64,000 nucleotides of DNA from Achromobacter xylosoxidans (GTDB lineage: Bacteria > Pseudomonadota > Gammaproteobacteria > Burkholderiales > Burkholderiaceae_B). The notes under the pieces were generated by a model. That model was not told the DNA's origin. It saw nothing but the letters and a program-made list of their open reading frames with translations, and searched no databases. The stretch lies in NCBI RefSeq assembly GCF_014490035.1, contig NZ_CP061008.1, positions 6,572,001 through 6,636,000 on the forward strand. Reading direction: 5' to 3'. The position numbers and the translations under genes are program-made. Positions 26,251 to 35,578 of this stretch are shown in pieces; within the stretch, counting starts at the first letter, position 1; every line of letters starts with the position of its first letter.

Positions 26251-27153
26251 TCAATCGCGCAGGCGCTGGGCCACGAATTCACGCACCAGCGCCATCGCCG
26301 GCGCTTCGGTACGGCCCGTCAGCGTCACCATCGCGAACAGCGCGTGGCTGCGCAGCGGCGGATCGGTGGGCAACTCCGTCAATTCGCCCGCGGCGATGCC
26401 GACCCGCGCCGCGCCCACGATGCCCAGGAACACCGCGTCCGACACGCGCACCGCTTCCAGCACGCTGCCGATTTCATCGCAGCGCAGGCGCATCGCGGTT
26501 TGCGGGTCGGCCTCAACACCGAAATGGTCGACCACGATGCGTACGGTATCGGCCGCGAGAAACGTGGACGCCAGCGGATAGGCCGCGACCTCCGCGAAGC
26601 GCGCCGGCCGACCCGTCTGCGCCAGCGGATGGCCGCGGCGGCAGATGAACCCGGCGCGCATTTCCGAAATGGGTTCGATGCGCAGATCGGCCGCCGGCAC
26701 GATGCCGCGCGTATCGACCACCAGCGCATCCAGGCGCCGCTGGCGCAACAGCGCCAGATGCGCCTCCGGCGAACCGCGCATCACGTCCAGCCGCAATTGC
26801 GGATAGTGCTGCGCCACGTGCGCCAGCAGCGGCGTCATGAGCATGACGCCCGGCCCCGAACCCAGCCCGATGCTGATGCTGCCCCGGTCGCCTTGGGTCA
26901 GCAGTTCCGCGCTGCGGCGCAGCTCGCCCGATTCGAACAGGATGCGCCGCGCGCGGCTGGCGACGGTCAGGCCGAGCGGAGTCAGCTCGGTGCGCTTGCC
27001 CATGCGGTCCAGCAGGCGCGCCCCCAAGTCTTCTTCCAGCAGGCGGATGCTGCGGCTGAGCGCCGACTGGGTCAGGTACAGGCGTTCGGCCGCGCGGCTG
27101 AAGGAACCCGCCTCGGCCACGGCCAACAGATGTTCGAGCTGCTTGAGATTCAT
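26251..27153 (-). CDS. LysR family transcriptional regulator
   Basis: A 300-residue regulator. The N-terminal HTH is clear (MNLKQLEHLLAVAEAGSFSR, AAERLYLTQSALSRSIRLLE); residues 90-295 are the periplasmic-binding-protein-like effector domain. It is divergent from a Bug-type binding protein and an M20 hydrolase gene, the classic position for a LysR activator of its neighbour operon. The 122-bp shared region contains a TCG-centred dyad with a T-N11-A pattern at 27207-27224. The inducer is probably the substrate of the M20 enzyme or its product. Confidence 0.92.
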   Translation of the reverse strand: MNLKQLEHLLAVAEAGSFSRAAERLYLTQSALSRSIRLLEEDLGARLLDRMGKRTELTPLGLTVASRARRILFESGELRRSAELLTQGDRGSISIGLGSGPGVMLMTPLLAHVAQHYPQLRLDVMRGSPEAHLALLRQRRLDALVVDTRGIVPAADLRIEPISEMRAGFICRRGHPLAQTGRPARFAEVAAYPLASTFLAADTVRIVVDHFGVEADPQTAMRLRCDEIGSVLEAVRVSDAVFLGIVGAARVGIAAGELTELPTDPPLRSHALFAMVTLTGRTEAPAMALVREFVAQRLRD

Positions 27154-27206
27154 GCTCGAGTCCCCGTTTATCTATGAGTTTTTTTTCTAGCTTCCAGAAT
27201 AACAAT

Positions 27207-27224
27207 TCGTTAGACAACTAGCGA
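27207..27224. promoter_or_regulatory. Candidate LysR binding site
   Basis: TCGTTAG-ACAA-CTAGCGA, arms with one mismatch, contains the T-N11-A spacing of LysR-type sites, midway between the divergent starts at 27153 and 27276. Confidence 0.5.
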
Positions 27225-27275
27225 GGCCTGTCCCTAGCATGCGAATCACGACTAGATCATTCCAAGGGGAATTTC

Positions 27276-28283
27276 GTGAGCATGCTTTTCAATGGCCTGC
27301 GCCTGGCCGGCTGCGCGCTGGCGCTGGGCGCGACGCTGCTGGGCCAGGGCGCCCGCGCCGCAGACTATCCCGACCGTGCCGTCATGATGATGGTGCCCTA
27401 CCCGGCCGGCGGCGCATCCGATTCCATCGCCCGGGTCGTGGCCTCGCCCGTGTCCAAGCAACTCGGCCAGCCCGTGCTGGTGGAGAACCTGGGCGGCGTC
27501 AGCGGCGCGCTGGGAGCGCAAAAGGTGCTGGGAGCCAAGGCCGACGGCTACTACCTGTTCCAGGGCTCGCCCAACGAACTGATTCTGTCCCCCATAGCCA
27601 ACCCCGCAATCAAGCTCAAGAGCGAGGATTTCCGCCTGGTACAAATGATAGGTATGGCGCCCATGGTGATCGTGGCGCGCGCCGACCTGCCCGCCAACAA
27701 CGCCGACGAACTGGTCACGCTGGCGCGCTCGCGCTCGGCCACCCAGCCGCTGAGCTTCGGCAGCGTGGGCGTGGGTTCGCTGTACCACGTGCTGGGCGAA
27801 CACATGGCCCGCACCATCGGCGTCAACATGATGCACGTGCCTTACAAGGGCGGCGCGCCGCTGATGCAGGACATCGGCGGCGGTCAGGTGGACCTGGCCA
27901 TTCTGCCGCTGTCGCAGCAGCAGGTAGCGCTGGCAGAGCAAGGCCGCATCAAGCTGCTGGCCACCCTGGAGCCGCAGCGCAGCCAGCTGCCCGCGCTCAA
28001 GGCCGTGCCGTCGGTCAACGAAGGCCAATTGCTCAAGGGGTTCAACTTCACCACCTGGACCGGCTACTTCGTCAAGCGCGACACGCCGCAGGACGTGGTC
28101 TTGCGGCTGAATACCGCGCTCAACGCCGCCATGCAGGATCCCTCGGTGAAGGACAGCCTGGCGCATCAGAACATCGAAGTCTCCGCCCCCATGAGCGCGG
28201 AACAGGCTGACGCCATGTACCGCGCCGAGACCGAGCGCTTCCGCGAAATCTCCAGCCACATGAAACTGGCAGGCAATCCGTGA
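27276..28283 (+). CDS. Bug-family (TctC-like) tripartite tricarboxylate transporter substrate-binding protein
   Basis: A 335-residue periplasmic protein with signal peptide (LRLAGCALALGATLLGQGARA, cleaved before ADYPDR). The family marks are VMMMVPYPAGGASDSIAR, LGQPVLVENLGGVSGALGA and HVPYKGGAPLMQDIGGGQVDL. Bug proteins, hugely expanded in Bordetella and relatives, bind carboxylates, amides or amino acids in the periplasm; most lack a dedicated transporter next door, as here. The gene overlaps the M20 amidohydrolase gene by GTGA, so binding and hydrolysis of one substrate, perhaps an N-acyl amino acid, is likely. Confidence 0.93.
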   Translation: MSMLFNGLRLAGCALALGATLLGQGARAADYPDRAVMMMVPYPAGGASDSIARVVASPVSKQLGQPVLVENLGGVSGALGAQKVLGAKADGYYLFQGSPNELILSPIANPAIKLKSEDFRLVQMIGMAPMVIVARADLPANNADELVTLARSRSATQPLSFGSVGVGSLYHVLGEHMARTIGVNMMHVPYKGGAPLMQDIGGGQVDLAILPLSQQQVALAEQGRIKLLATLEPQRSQLPALKAVPSVNEGQLLKGFNFTTWTGYFVKRDTPQDVVLRLNTALNAAMQDPSVKDSLAHQNIEVSAPMSAEQADAMYRAETERFREISSHMKLAGNP

Positions 28284-29500
28284 CCCGATTCCAGGACTTC
28301 TCCGCCATGCATCCCGTTCTGCAGGCCATGACCGCCCAGGCCGATGAGTTCGTCTCGATCCGCCGCGACATCCACCGCCACCCCGAACTCGGCTTCCAGG
28401 AGTTCCGCACCAGCGATCTGGTGGCGCAATGCCTGACGCAATGGGGCTATGAAGTGGAACGCGGACTGGGCGGCACCGGCGTGGTGGGGCAGTTGCGCCG
28501 CGGTAGCGGCGGCAAGCGCCTGGGTCTGCGCGCCGACATGGACGCCCTGCCCATCCAGGAAGCGACCGGCCTGGAGCACGCCAGCTGCAACGAAGGCGTG
28601 ATGCATGCCTGCGGGCACGACGGCCACACCGCCATGCTGCTGGCGGCGGCGCACCATCTGGCCAAGCATGGCGGCTTCGACGGCACGCTCAACCTGATCT
28701 TCCAGCCCGCCGAGGAAGGCCTGGGCGGCGCCAAGCGCATGATGGAGGACGGACTGTTCCGCAAGTATCCCTGCGACGCCATCTTCGCGATGCACAACAT
28801 GCCGGGCCATCCGCAAGGCCGCCTGCTGCTGCGCGACGGCGCCGCGATGGCCTCATCCGACAACGTCACCATCGTGCTGGAAGGCGTGGGCGGACACGGC
28901 GCGATGCCGCATTGCGCCGCCGATCCGGTGGTGGCCGGCGCGGCCATCGTGCTGGGCCTGCAAAGCATCGTCGCACGCAACATCGATCCCCTGCACATGG
29001 CGGTGATCACGGTCGGCGCATTCAATGCGGGTAAAGCCAACAACGTCATCCCCCAGACCGCCACGCTGAAACTCAGCGTGCGTGCGCTGGACCGTGGCGT
29101 GCGCGACACGCTGCAAGCCCGCATCACGGAACTGGTCCACAGCCAGGCAGCCAGCTATCAGGTGCGCGCCACCATCGACTACGGTCGCGGTTATCCCGTG
29201 CTGGTCAACACTCGCGAAGAAACCGATTTCGCGCGCCAGGTCGCGGTGGAACTGGTGGGCGCCGGGCAAGTGGACCTCCAGACCCGGGCGCTGACCGGCA
29301 GCGAGGACTTCGCCTTCATGCTGGAGGAAGTGCCCGGCTCCTACCTGCTGGTGGGCAATGGCGATGGCTCGGCGGAAGGCTTCAACAGCGGGCATGGGGC
29401 CTGCATGGTGCACAACCCGGGCTATGACTTCAACGACCATAGCCTGCCCGTAGGCGCAGCCTACTGGGTGCTGCTGACGCAGCGCTATCTGGCGGGCTGA
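28280..29500 (+). CDS. M20 family amidohydrolase (hippurate hydrolase-like)
   Basis: A 406-residue metal-dependent hydrolase of the M20D group. Motifs: RADMDALPIQEATG, HACGHDGHTAMLLAAAHHL, FQPAEEGLGGAKRMMEDG, AMHNMPGHPQG and the dimerisation-domain site VGGHGAMPHCAADPV. These enzymes remove acyl groups from N-acyl amino acids or indole-3-acetyl amino acids, such as hippurate. The GTG start at 28280 overlaps the Bug gene stop; an ATG at 28307 (MHPVLQAM) is a possible alternative and gives a length closer to other members. No signal peptide, so it acts in the cytoplasm after uptake. Confidence 0.92.
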   Translation: MTRFQDFSAMHPVLQAMTAQADEFVSIRRDIHRHPELGFQEFRTSDLVAQCLTQWGYEVERGLGGTGVVGQLRRGSGGKRLGLRADMDALPIQEATGLEHASCNEGVMHACGHDGHTAMLLAAAHHLAKHGGFDGTLNLIFQPAEEGLGGAKRMMEDGLFRKYPCDAIFAMHNMPGHPQGRLLLRDGAAMASSDNVTIVLEGVGGHGAMPHCAADPVVAGAAIVLGLQSIVARNIDPLHMAVITVGAFNAGKANNVIPQTATLKLSVRALDRGVRDTLQARITELVHSQAASYQVRATIDYGRGYPVLVNTREETDFARQVAVELVGAGQVDLQTRALTGSEDFAFMLEEVPGSYLLVGNGDGSAEGFNSGHGACMVHNPGYDFNDHSLPVGAAYWVLLTQRYLAG

Positions 29501-29509
29501 AGCCGCGGC

Positions 29510-29541
29510 GCAAGCCTGAGGCCCGCGGGCCTCAGGCTTGC
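29510..29541. terminator. Perfect 32-bp palindrome between convergent genes
   Basis: Arms of 15 bp (29510-29524 and 29527-29541; left arm starts GCAAGCCTGAGG) around GC. The last part, GGGCCTCAGG, is repeated directly at 29542-29551, which includes the dgt stop. It is probably a bidirectional terminator or 3'-end hairpin; no T-run is present. Confidence 0.6.
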
Positions 29542-29546
29542 GGGCC

Positions 29547-30695
29547 TCAGGCCATCTCGAACAGGCGCTTGTGTTCGCGGATGGCGTAGCGGTCCGTCAT
29601 GCCCGCAATGTAGTCGGCGATGGCGCGGGCCTGCTCGTTGAAAGCCGGACGGCGATAGTCGGGCGGCAATAGGCGCGGATCGTCCAGGAAAGCCGCAAAC
29701 AGCTCGCGCACGATGCGGCGCGCCTTGGCCGTCATGCGCAGCACGCGGTAGTGACGGTACAGGTTGTCGAACAGGAATTTCTTCAGCTCGTCGGCCTCGC
29801 TACGGATCTCGGGCGAGAAGGTCGCCAGCGGCGGCGCGCGGCGCACGTCGTCGGCGGTGGCGGGCGCGAACTCGCGGATGCGCGCCAGCGAGGTCCGCGT
29901 CAGGTCGACGATCAGCGTATTGATCATGCGGCGTATGGTCTCGGCCACGGCGCGGCGCGCAGCCAGCCCCGGATAGCTTTCCAGCACATGGGCGTGATGG
30001 CGCTCGAAGATCGATACTTCCTTCAGTTGTTCCAGCGTGATCAGGCCCGACCGCAGGCCGTCGTCGATGTCGTGGTTGTTGTAAGCGACCTCGTCCGCCA
30101 GGTTGGCCAACTGCGCCTCCAGCGAGGGCTGGGTGCGGTCCAGAAAGCGCTGGCCGACCTCGCCCAACTGGCGCGCGTGCGCGGCCGAGCAGTGCTTGAG
30201 AATGCCTTCCCGCGTTTCGAAACACAGGTTCAGGCCGTTGAAGTCCGCGTAGCGTTCTTCGAGTTCGTCCACCACCCGCAGGCTTTGCAGGTTGTGCTCG
30301 AAGCCGCCCGCCTCGGGCGCCAATTCGCGCATGCAGGCGTTGAGCTCGTCCTGGCCGGCATGGCCGAACGGCGTGTGGCCCAGGTCATGCGCCAGCGAAA
30401 TGGCTTCGGTCAGGTCTTCGGACAGGCCCAGGCTGCGCGCCAGCGTGCGCGCAATCTGGGCCACTTCCAGGCTGTGGGTCAGGCGGGTGCGGAACAGGTC
30501 GCCCTCGTGGTTCACGAAGACCTGGGTCTTGTATTCCAGGCGCCGGAAGGCGCCGGAATGGACGATGCGATCACGATCGCGTTGAAACTCCGTCCGGTTT
30601 TCCGGCGGCGGCTCGGCATAGGTCCGCCCGCGCGATTGAGACGGGTGGGATGCATAGGAAGCCAGCTCTTTCATCTGCAACACCGTCTCCAGCAT
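29547..30695 (-). CDS. dgt: Deoxyguanosinetriphosphate triphosphohydrolase-like protein
   Basis: A 382-residue HD-domain protein. The start of the domain reads [20 protein letters not shown], then [19 protein letters not shown] with the first His, and [20 protein letters not shown] with the HD pair; YNNHDIDDG completes the metal site. These cytoplasmic enzymes hydrolyse dNTPs to nucleoside and triphosphate, adjusting nucleotide pools. The gene is third in an aroK-aroB-dgt operon; its chosen start is 2 bp after the aroB stop. A second ATG at 30674 ([10 protein letters not shown]) has GGAG 13 bases upstream and may be the true start. The arrangement with aroB is conserved in related beta-proteobacteria. 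Confidence 0.93.
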   Translation of the reverse strand: MLETVLQMKELASYASHPSQSRGRTYAEPPPENRTEFQRDRDRIVHSGAFRRLEYKTQVFVNHEGDLFRTRLTHSLEVAQIARTLARSLGLSEDLTEAISLAHDLGHTPFGHAGQDELNACMRELAPEAGGFEHNLQSLRVVDELEERYADFNGLNLCFETREGILKHCSAAHARQLGEVGQRFLDRTQPSLEAQLANLADEVAYNNHDIDDGLRSGLITLEQLKEVSIFERHHAHVLESYPGLAARRAVAETIRRMINTLIVDLTRTSLARIREFAPATADDVRRAPPLATFSPEIRSEADELKKFLFDNLYRHYRVLRMTAKARRIVRELFAAFLDDPRLLPPDYRRPAFNEQARAIADYIAGMTDRYAIREHKRLFEMA

Positions 30696-30697
30696 GT

Positions 30698-31774
30698 CTA
30701 TTGAGTGGTGCGAGCCAGGACGGCGCGCACGGCGTCGTCGGGAGCAGCCCGGGTCATGGCTTCGCCGATGCGCGGCATGAGCACGTAGCGGATCGAGCCG
30801 CCTTCCGTTTTCTTGTCCACCTGCATCAGGTCCAGCCAGCGGTCGGCGCCCAGGTCAGGAGCCACGACGGGGCAACCGATGGCGGCCACCAGGGCGCGCA
30901 CCCGCGCCACGTCGGCGCGGTCGAAACCGGCGACATCGGCCGACAGCTCGGCAGCCTGCACCATGCCGCAACCGACCGCCTCGCCATGCAGCCAGGCGCC
31001 ATAACCCAGGCCGGACTCGATGGCGTGGCCGAAGGTGTGGCCCAGGTTGAGTATGGCGCGCAGGCCGGACTCGCGCTCGTCCTTGCCTACCACCTGGGCC
31101 TTGAGCTCGCAGGAGCGGCGGATAGCGTAGGCCACCGCCTCGGCATCCAGCTCGCGCAGTTTCTGCGCATTTTCCTCGCACCAGGACCAGAAGTCCGGAT
31201 CCAGGATCAGGCCATACTTGATCACTTCCGCCAGGCCCGCGGACACCTCGCGCGCCGGCAGCGTGTTCAGCACGTCGGTGTCGATCTCGACGGCCACCGG
31301 CTGGTAGAACGCGCCGATCATGTTCTTGCCCAGCGGATGGTTGACGGCGGTCTTGCCGCCCACGGACGAATCGACCTGCGACAGCAGGGTCGTGGGTACC
31401 TGCAGGAAGCGCACCCCGCGCATGTAGACCGCGGCTGCGAAACCGGTCATGTCGCCGATGACGCCGCCGCCCAGCGCCACCAGCACGCAGCGGCGGTCCA
31501 GGCGGTTGCCCAGCAAGGCATCGAAGATCAGATTCAGCGATTGCCAGTCCTTGTAGGCTTCGCCATCGGGCAATTCGATGCGCAGCACCCGCTTGCCGGT
31601 ACGGGCCAGCGCGGCTTCGGCGCGTTCGCCATACAGGGCCGCGACGGTCGGATTGGTGACCACGGCGATCGCGGTGGCGTCCGCCGGAATGCTCTGGTCC
31701 AGGACGTCCAGGCGGCCGGGGCCGATATGGATCGGGTAGGCCCCGCCCGGGGTGTCCACGTGTACAACGTTCAT
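30698..31774 (-). CDS. aroB: 3-dehydroquinate synthase
   Basis: AroB makes 3-dehydroquinate from DAHP, the second step of the shikimate pathway, in the cytoplasm. The 358-residue length is normal. Motifs: [20 protein letters not shown] (NAD loop), [20 protein letters not shown] (active site), [35 protein letters not shown] and GEAVGCGM with the zinc-binding His/Glu. The start overlaps the aroK stop as ATGA, so the two shikimate genes are translationally coupled. dgt follows within 2 bp. Confidence 0.97.
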   Translation of the reverse strand: MNVVHVDTPGGAYPIHIGPGRLDVLDQSIPADATAIAVVTNPTVAALYGERAEAALARTGKRVLRIELPDGEAYKDWQSLNLIFDALLGNRLDRRCVLVALGGGVIGDMTGFAAAVYMRGVRFLQVPTTLLSQVDSSVGGKTAVNHPLGKNMIGAFYQPVAVEIDTDVLNTLPAREVSAGLAEVIKYGLILDPDFWSWCEENAQKLRELDAEAVAYAIRRSCELKAQVVGKDERESGLRAILNLGHTFGHAIESGLGYGAWLHGEAVGCGMVQAAELSADVAGFDRADVARVRALVAAIGCPVVAPDLGADRWLDLMQVDKKTEGGSIRYVLMPRIGEAMTRAAPDDAVRAVLARTTQ

Positions 31775-32412
31775 ATGCGCTTCTCGAAGGCTTGCAGTTG
31801 CGGCAGCAGCGCCTTGACCAAGGTGTGGATGGGCATGGCGCCCGTCTCCACCACCAGGTCGGCCACTTCCTTATAGAGGGGTTCCCGCAGGGTCATGAGG
31901 TCGCGCAGCGTGCCGCGCGGGTCGGCCGTGGCCAACAGGGGACGGTTGCGGTCGCGGCAGGTGCGGCGGAACAGTTCGTCCACGCTGGCGCGCAGGTAGA
32001 CCACGATGCCGCGTTCGCGCAGGCGCTGGCGGTTTTCCGGCGCCAGGATCGCGCCGCCGCCGGTGGCAAGAATTATGTTGCGCCGTTGGGTACACTCTTC
32101 CAAGGCGGCGGATTCCCGGCGACGAAAACCGGCCTCGCCCTCGATTTCGAAGATTACCGGCACCCGCACGCCGCAACGCGCCTCGAGCTCATGATCCAAG
32201 TCCATAAACTCGCGCCCCAGGGCACGCGCCAAGCCACGCCCTATGGTGGTCTTGCCCGCGCCCATCATCCCGACCAGGAAAACCGGCAGGTCATGCGGCA
32301 GCGTGGCGGCCTTGCCTGTGCACTCGATCGCGCAAGGCTGGTTTTCGGGCGTCTCGCAGGAGGACGCCGGGTCCGGGTCAGCCTCCGGACATGAGTTAGC
32401 GGAAAAGTTCAT
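31771..32412 (-). CDS. aroK: Shikimate kinase
   Basis: AroK phosphorylates shikimate with ATP in the cytoplasm. The P-loop is in [20 protein letters not shown]; the shikimate-binding DxD-type motif is [21 protein letters not shown] and RNRPLLAT (the LID arginine) follow. The protein is 213 residues, with about 40 extra residues before the kinase fold (Cys- and Pro-rich), longer than the E. coli enzyme; no better internal start is visible, and such an extension occurs in relatives. It is the first gene of the operon and is divergent from PBP1A with only 114 bp between. The pilMNOPQ genes that often lie here in other proteobacteria are absent. Confidence 0.95.
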   Translation of the reverse strand: MNFSANSCPEADPDPASSCETPENQPCAIECTGKAATLPHDLPVFLVGMMGAGKTTIGRGLARALGREFMDLDHELEARCGVRVPVIFEIEGEAGFRRRESAALEECTQRRNIILATGGGAILAPENRQRLRERGIVVYLRASVDELFRRTCRDRNRPLLATADPRGTLRDLMTLREPLYKEVADLVVETGAMPIHTLVKALLPQLQAFEKRI

Positions 32413-32526
32413 GACGGCATTATCACATCAGCCGCCAGTTGCCCGCCTACCACACTGAACGATTTTGTTACAGAAACCGGTGCCCCGTGCCAAGACGGAC
32501 CCGGAGATACCCGTAAAATCGCCGCG

Positions 32527-34974
32527 ATGAGCAAGCCCCAGAATTCCTCCAAGAAAGACAAGCCCGCCAAGAGCGGTTCCCCGATACTGCGATTCTTCGT
32601 AAAAACCGGCATTTTCTTTGCCGGCCTGTTCCTGTGCGGCGTGTTGCTGGCTGGGATGGCGTTGGCGCTGGCCTGGCCCAACCTGCCCGACCTGAACGCC
32701 ATGACGGACTACCGCCCCCGGGTGCCGCTGCGCGTCTTTACGGCGGATCGCGTCCTGATCGGCGAATTCGGCGAAGAGCGCCGCAACGTGCTGCGCTTCA
32801 ACGAAATCCCGGACGTCATGAAGTCCGCGGTGCTGGCGGCCGAGGACGACCGCTTCTATCAGCACGGCGGGATCGACTGGATGGGCGTGGTGCGGGCGGG
32901 CCTGACCAACCTGGTCAACATGTCGAAGTCGCAGGGCGCCAGCACCATCACGATGCAGGTGGCGCGCAACTTCTACCTGTCGTCGGAAAAGACCTATTCG
33001 CGCAAGTTCTATGAACTGCTGCTGACCTTCAAGATCGAGTCGGAGCTCACCAAGGACCAGATCCTCGAGCTCTACATGAACCAGATCTACCTGGGCCACC
33101 GCGCCTATGGTTTCGCGGCCGCCTCGCGCACCTATTTCGGCAAACCCCTGTCGGAAGTCACGCCCGCGGAAGCCGCCATGCTGGCCGGCATTCCCAAGGC
33201 GCCGTCGCGTTTCAACCCCATCGCCAACCGTCCGCGCGCCGAGCTGCGCCAGCGCTACGTGCTGGGCCGCATGCACTCGCTGGGCTACCTGACCGAACCG
33301 GAATACCAACAGGCGCTGGCCCAGCCCATCGTCATGAAGTCCGCGGAAGGCACGCCGGCCGGCGGCTATTCCGTCCATGGCGAATACGTGGCGGAACTGG
33401 CGCGCCAGCTGTTGTTCAACGTGTACCAGGACAACGTCTATTCGCGCGGCATCAACATCTACACCACGGTGCAGTCCAAGGACCAGGAAGCGGCCTATCG
33501 CGCCGTGCGCGAAGGCGTGCTGGAATACACGCGCCGCGCGCCCTACCCCGGCCCCGAGGAACAGCTCGACCTGCCGCCGGGCACCGAGAACAATCCGCAG
33601 GCGCTCGACGAATTCCTGGACGGCGTGTTCGACAAGTTCAGCGACAGCGGCGACCTGCTGACCGCGCTGGTGCTGTCGGCCAGCCCCACCGAAGTGAAGC
33701 TGGCGCGCAGCTCGCGCGAGATCATCACCGTCACCGACAAGAAGGTGCTGGGCGTCGTGGCGCGCGCGCTGAACGACAAGGCCAAACCCGAGCAGCGCAT
33801 CAAGCGCGGCTCCGTGGTCTACATCCGCAAGTTCGGCGACAACTGGGAAATCATCAACCTGCCTTCGGTGCAGGCGGCCTTCGTGGCGCTGTCGCCGCAA
33901 GATGGCGCCATCCGCGCCATGGTCGGCGGCTTTGACTTCTACCGCGGCAACTTCAACCGCGTGACGCAAGCCTGGCGCCAGCCCGGTTCGAACATCAAGC
34001 CCTTCATCTATGCCGCTTCGCTGGAGCGCGGCCTGACCCCGGGCACGCAGATCTCGGACCAGCCCTTCGAACTGACGGCCGCGCAGACCGGCTCCAAGGC
34101 CTGGAACCCGAAGAACTACGGCAACCAGTACGAACCCATGCTGACCCTGCGCCAGGGCCTGTACAAGTCCAAGAACATGGTGTCGATCCGTATCCTGCAG
34201 GCCATCGGCCCGCAGTACGCGCAGGACTACCTGACCCGCTTCGGCTTCGACAAGGCCCGCCAGCCCGCCGTGTTGCCGCTGGCGCTGGGCGCGGGCTCGG
34301 TCACGCCCTTGCAGCTGGCCGGCGCCTTCTCGGTGTTCGCCAACGGCGGCTACCGCGTCACGCCCTACCTGATCGACCGCGTCACCGACAGCAGCGGCAA
34401 GGTCATCATGCAGTCCAAGCCGGTCGTGGCCGGCGACGCCGCCGCCCGCGCCATCGATCCGCGCACCGCCTGGGTCATGGACGACATCCTGCGCGGCGTG
34501 GCCACCTACGGCACCGCGGCGCGCGCCCGCGTCCTGCTCAAGCGCAACGACATCGCCGGCAAGACCGGCACCACCAACGAATCGGTGGACGCCTGGTTCT
34601 CCGGCTACACCCCGTCGCTGGTCGCCACCGCATGGCTGGGCTTTGACCAGCCCAAGTCCCTGGGTTCGCGCGAAACCGGCGGCGGCGTCGCCATGCCGAT
34701 TTGGGTCGATTACATGCAGACGGTCCTCAAGGGCGTGCCCGAAGAGAAGCCGCGCCCCCGTCCCGATGGCCTGTTGGTCGAAAACGGCGAGTTCTACTTC
34801 TCCGAATTCCCGCCCGGGCAGGCGGTGGCGCGCCTGGGCTTGCCCGAGGCCGACACGCTGGGTGAATTCCTCAACGGCCTGAACGGCAGCACCAGCGAGG
34901 AAACCAAGATCAAGGTAGCGCCGGGCGTGGGCACGCAAGGCAACACGCCCTGGTCCCAGAAGATTCCGTTCTGA
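32527..34974 (+). CDS. mrcA: Penicillin-binding protein 1A (bifunctional class A PBP)
   Basis: An 815-residue inner membrane enzyme that polymerises and cross-links peptidoglycan in the periplasm. Order: short cytoplasmic tail, membrane helix (FFVKTGIFFAGLFLCGVLLA), glycosyltransferase domain (AAEDDRFYQHGGIDWMGVVR; GASTITMQVARNFYLSSEKT; ELYMNQIYLGHRAYGFAAAS), an OB-like insert, then the transpeptidase with the serine-containing SKN-type motifs: QPGSNIKPFIYAAS (nucleophile Ser), KSKNMVS and GKTGTTNESVDAWFSGY. The length and the order fit MrcA/PonA. It is divergent from aroK and ends in a strong terminator. Confidence 0.96.
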   Translation: MSKPQNSSKKDKPAKSGSPILRFFVKTGIFFAGLFLCGVLLAGMALALAWPNLPDLNAMTDYRPRVPLRVFTADRVLIGEFGEERRNVLRFNEIPDVMKSAVLAAEDDRFYQHGGIDWMGVVRAGLTNLVNMSKSQGASTITMQVARNFYLSSEKTYSRKFYELLLTFKIESELTKDQILELYMNQIYLGHRAYGFAAASRTYFGKPLSEVTPAEAAMLAGIPKAPSRFNPIANRPRAELRQRYVLGRMHSLGYLTEPEYQQALAQPIVMKSAEGTPAGGYSVHGEYVAELARQLLFNVYQDNVYSRGINIYTTVQSKDQEAAYRAVREGVLEYTRRAPYPGPEEQLDLPPGTENNPQALDEFLDGVFDKFSDSGDLLTALVLSASPTEVKLARSSREIITVTDKKVLGVVARALNDKAKPEQRIKRGSVVYIRKFGDNWEIINLPSVQAAFVALSPQDGAIRAMVGGFDFYRGNFNRVTQAWRQPGSNIKPFIYAASLERGLTPGTQISDQPFELTAAQTGSKAWNPKNYGNQYEPMLTLRQGLYKSKNMVSIRILQAIGPQYAQDYLTRFGFDKARQPAVLPLALGAGSVTPLQLAGAFSVFANGGYRVTPYLIDRVTDSSGKVIMQSKPVVAGDAAARAIDPRTAWVMDDILRGVATYGTAARARVLLKRNDIAGKTGTTNESVDAWFSGYTPSLVATAWLGFDQPKSLGSRETGGGVAMPIWVDYMQTVLKGVPEEKPRPRPDGLLVENGEFYFSEFPPGQAVARLGLPEADTLGEFLNGLNGSTSEETKIKVAPGVGTQGNTPWSQKIPF

Positions 34975-34986
34975 CGCGCAAATGAC

Positions 34987-35018
34987 AAGGCCGGCCCCAT
35001 GGGGCCGGCCTTTTTTTT
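34987..35018 (+). terminator. Rho-independent terminator of mrcA
   Basis: AAGGCCGGCCCC (34987-34998) pairs with GGGGCCGGCCTT (35001-35012), followed by an eight-T run. Confidence 0.93.
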
Positions 35019-35035
35019 CGCCTGAACCTGGTGTT

Positions 35036-35365
35036 TTACAGGCGTATCGTCACGGGCACGCCCGCGGCCGCGGAACAGATCTGCGACAGGGCGTCCGGCA
35101 ACTGGGGGCCGCCTCGGGTATCGTTCCAGTGCTGGCCATCGTAGCGGTAGTGGAAGCCGCCGCTGCGCGCCGCGACCCACAGTTCCTGCATGGCAGCCTG
35201 GCTATTCACCACCACGTGGGTGTTGTCTTCGAAAACCATCGTCAGCACATTGCCGCTGCGGCTGGTTTCGACATCGACATCGAGCGAAGCCGCCCAGTCA
35301 TCGGCCTGGCTTTCGATGCTGTTCAGCACCTGGTCGATCAACGCAAGAAATTCGGTTTCGGTCAT
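35036..35365 (-). CDS. cyaY: Iron donor protein CyaY (bacterial frataxin)
   Basis: A 109-residue frataxin. MTETEFLALIDQVLNSIESQ begins the acidic helix 1 that binds iron; the beta-sheet contains NVLTMVFEDNTHVVVNSQA and ends with GGFHYRYDGQHW, the family signature. It regulates iron delivery to iron-sulfur cluster assembly in the cytoplasm. The start ATG 35365 is set by homology; a longer in-frame reading runs through the lptM gene on the other strand and is rejected. It is divergent from lptM-lysA, an arrangement frequent in beta- and gamma-proteobacteria. Confidence 0.95.
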   Translation of the reverse strand: MTETEFLALIDQVLNSIESQADDWAASLDVDVETSRSGNVLTMVFEDNTHVVVNSQAAMQELWVAARSGGFHYRYDGQHWNDTRGGPQLPDALSQICSAAAGVPVTIRL

Positions 35366-35395
35366 AATCGAGCCTGCAAGATTTAGGAGTTCCCA

Positions 35396-35578
35396 GTGTT
35401 CCACTTGGCATTTCGCCGCATGGTCCTTCGCATTGTAGCCACGCTGCTGGCGACCGGCATGGTTGCCGCCTGCGGGTATAAAGGTCCCTTGTACATGCCG
35501 ACGCCGGACGGCAAGCCGCCCTCGCGTACGGAGCAACCGCCGCAGACGGTCATTCCGCCGGCGCCATCGCTGCCATGA
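35396..35578 (+). CDS. lptM: Small lipoprotein LptM (LPS-translocon maturation chaperone)
   Basis: A 60-residue lipoprotein starting with GTG (TAGGAG lies about 9 bases upstream). The signal ends in LATGMVAACGYKGPLY; the lipobox Cys is followed by the GxKGPLY element characteristic of LptM (formerly YifL). In E. coli this protein helps oxidative maturation of the LptD outer-membrane LPS translocon. The rest is a Pro-rich tail (KPPSRTEQPPQTVIPPAPS). The stop overlaps the lysA start as ATGA, the usual lptM-lysA pair. Confidence 0.9.
   Translation: MFHLAFRRMVLRIVATLLATGMVAACGYKGPLYMPTPDGKPPSRTEQPPQTVIPPAPSLP

Noticed and set aside
32428..34938. An 836-residue open frame antisense to mrcA
   Set aside because: Opposite strand of a well-defined PBP1A gene; low-complexity composition and no family motif.
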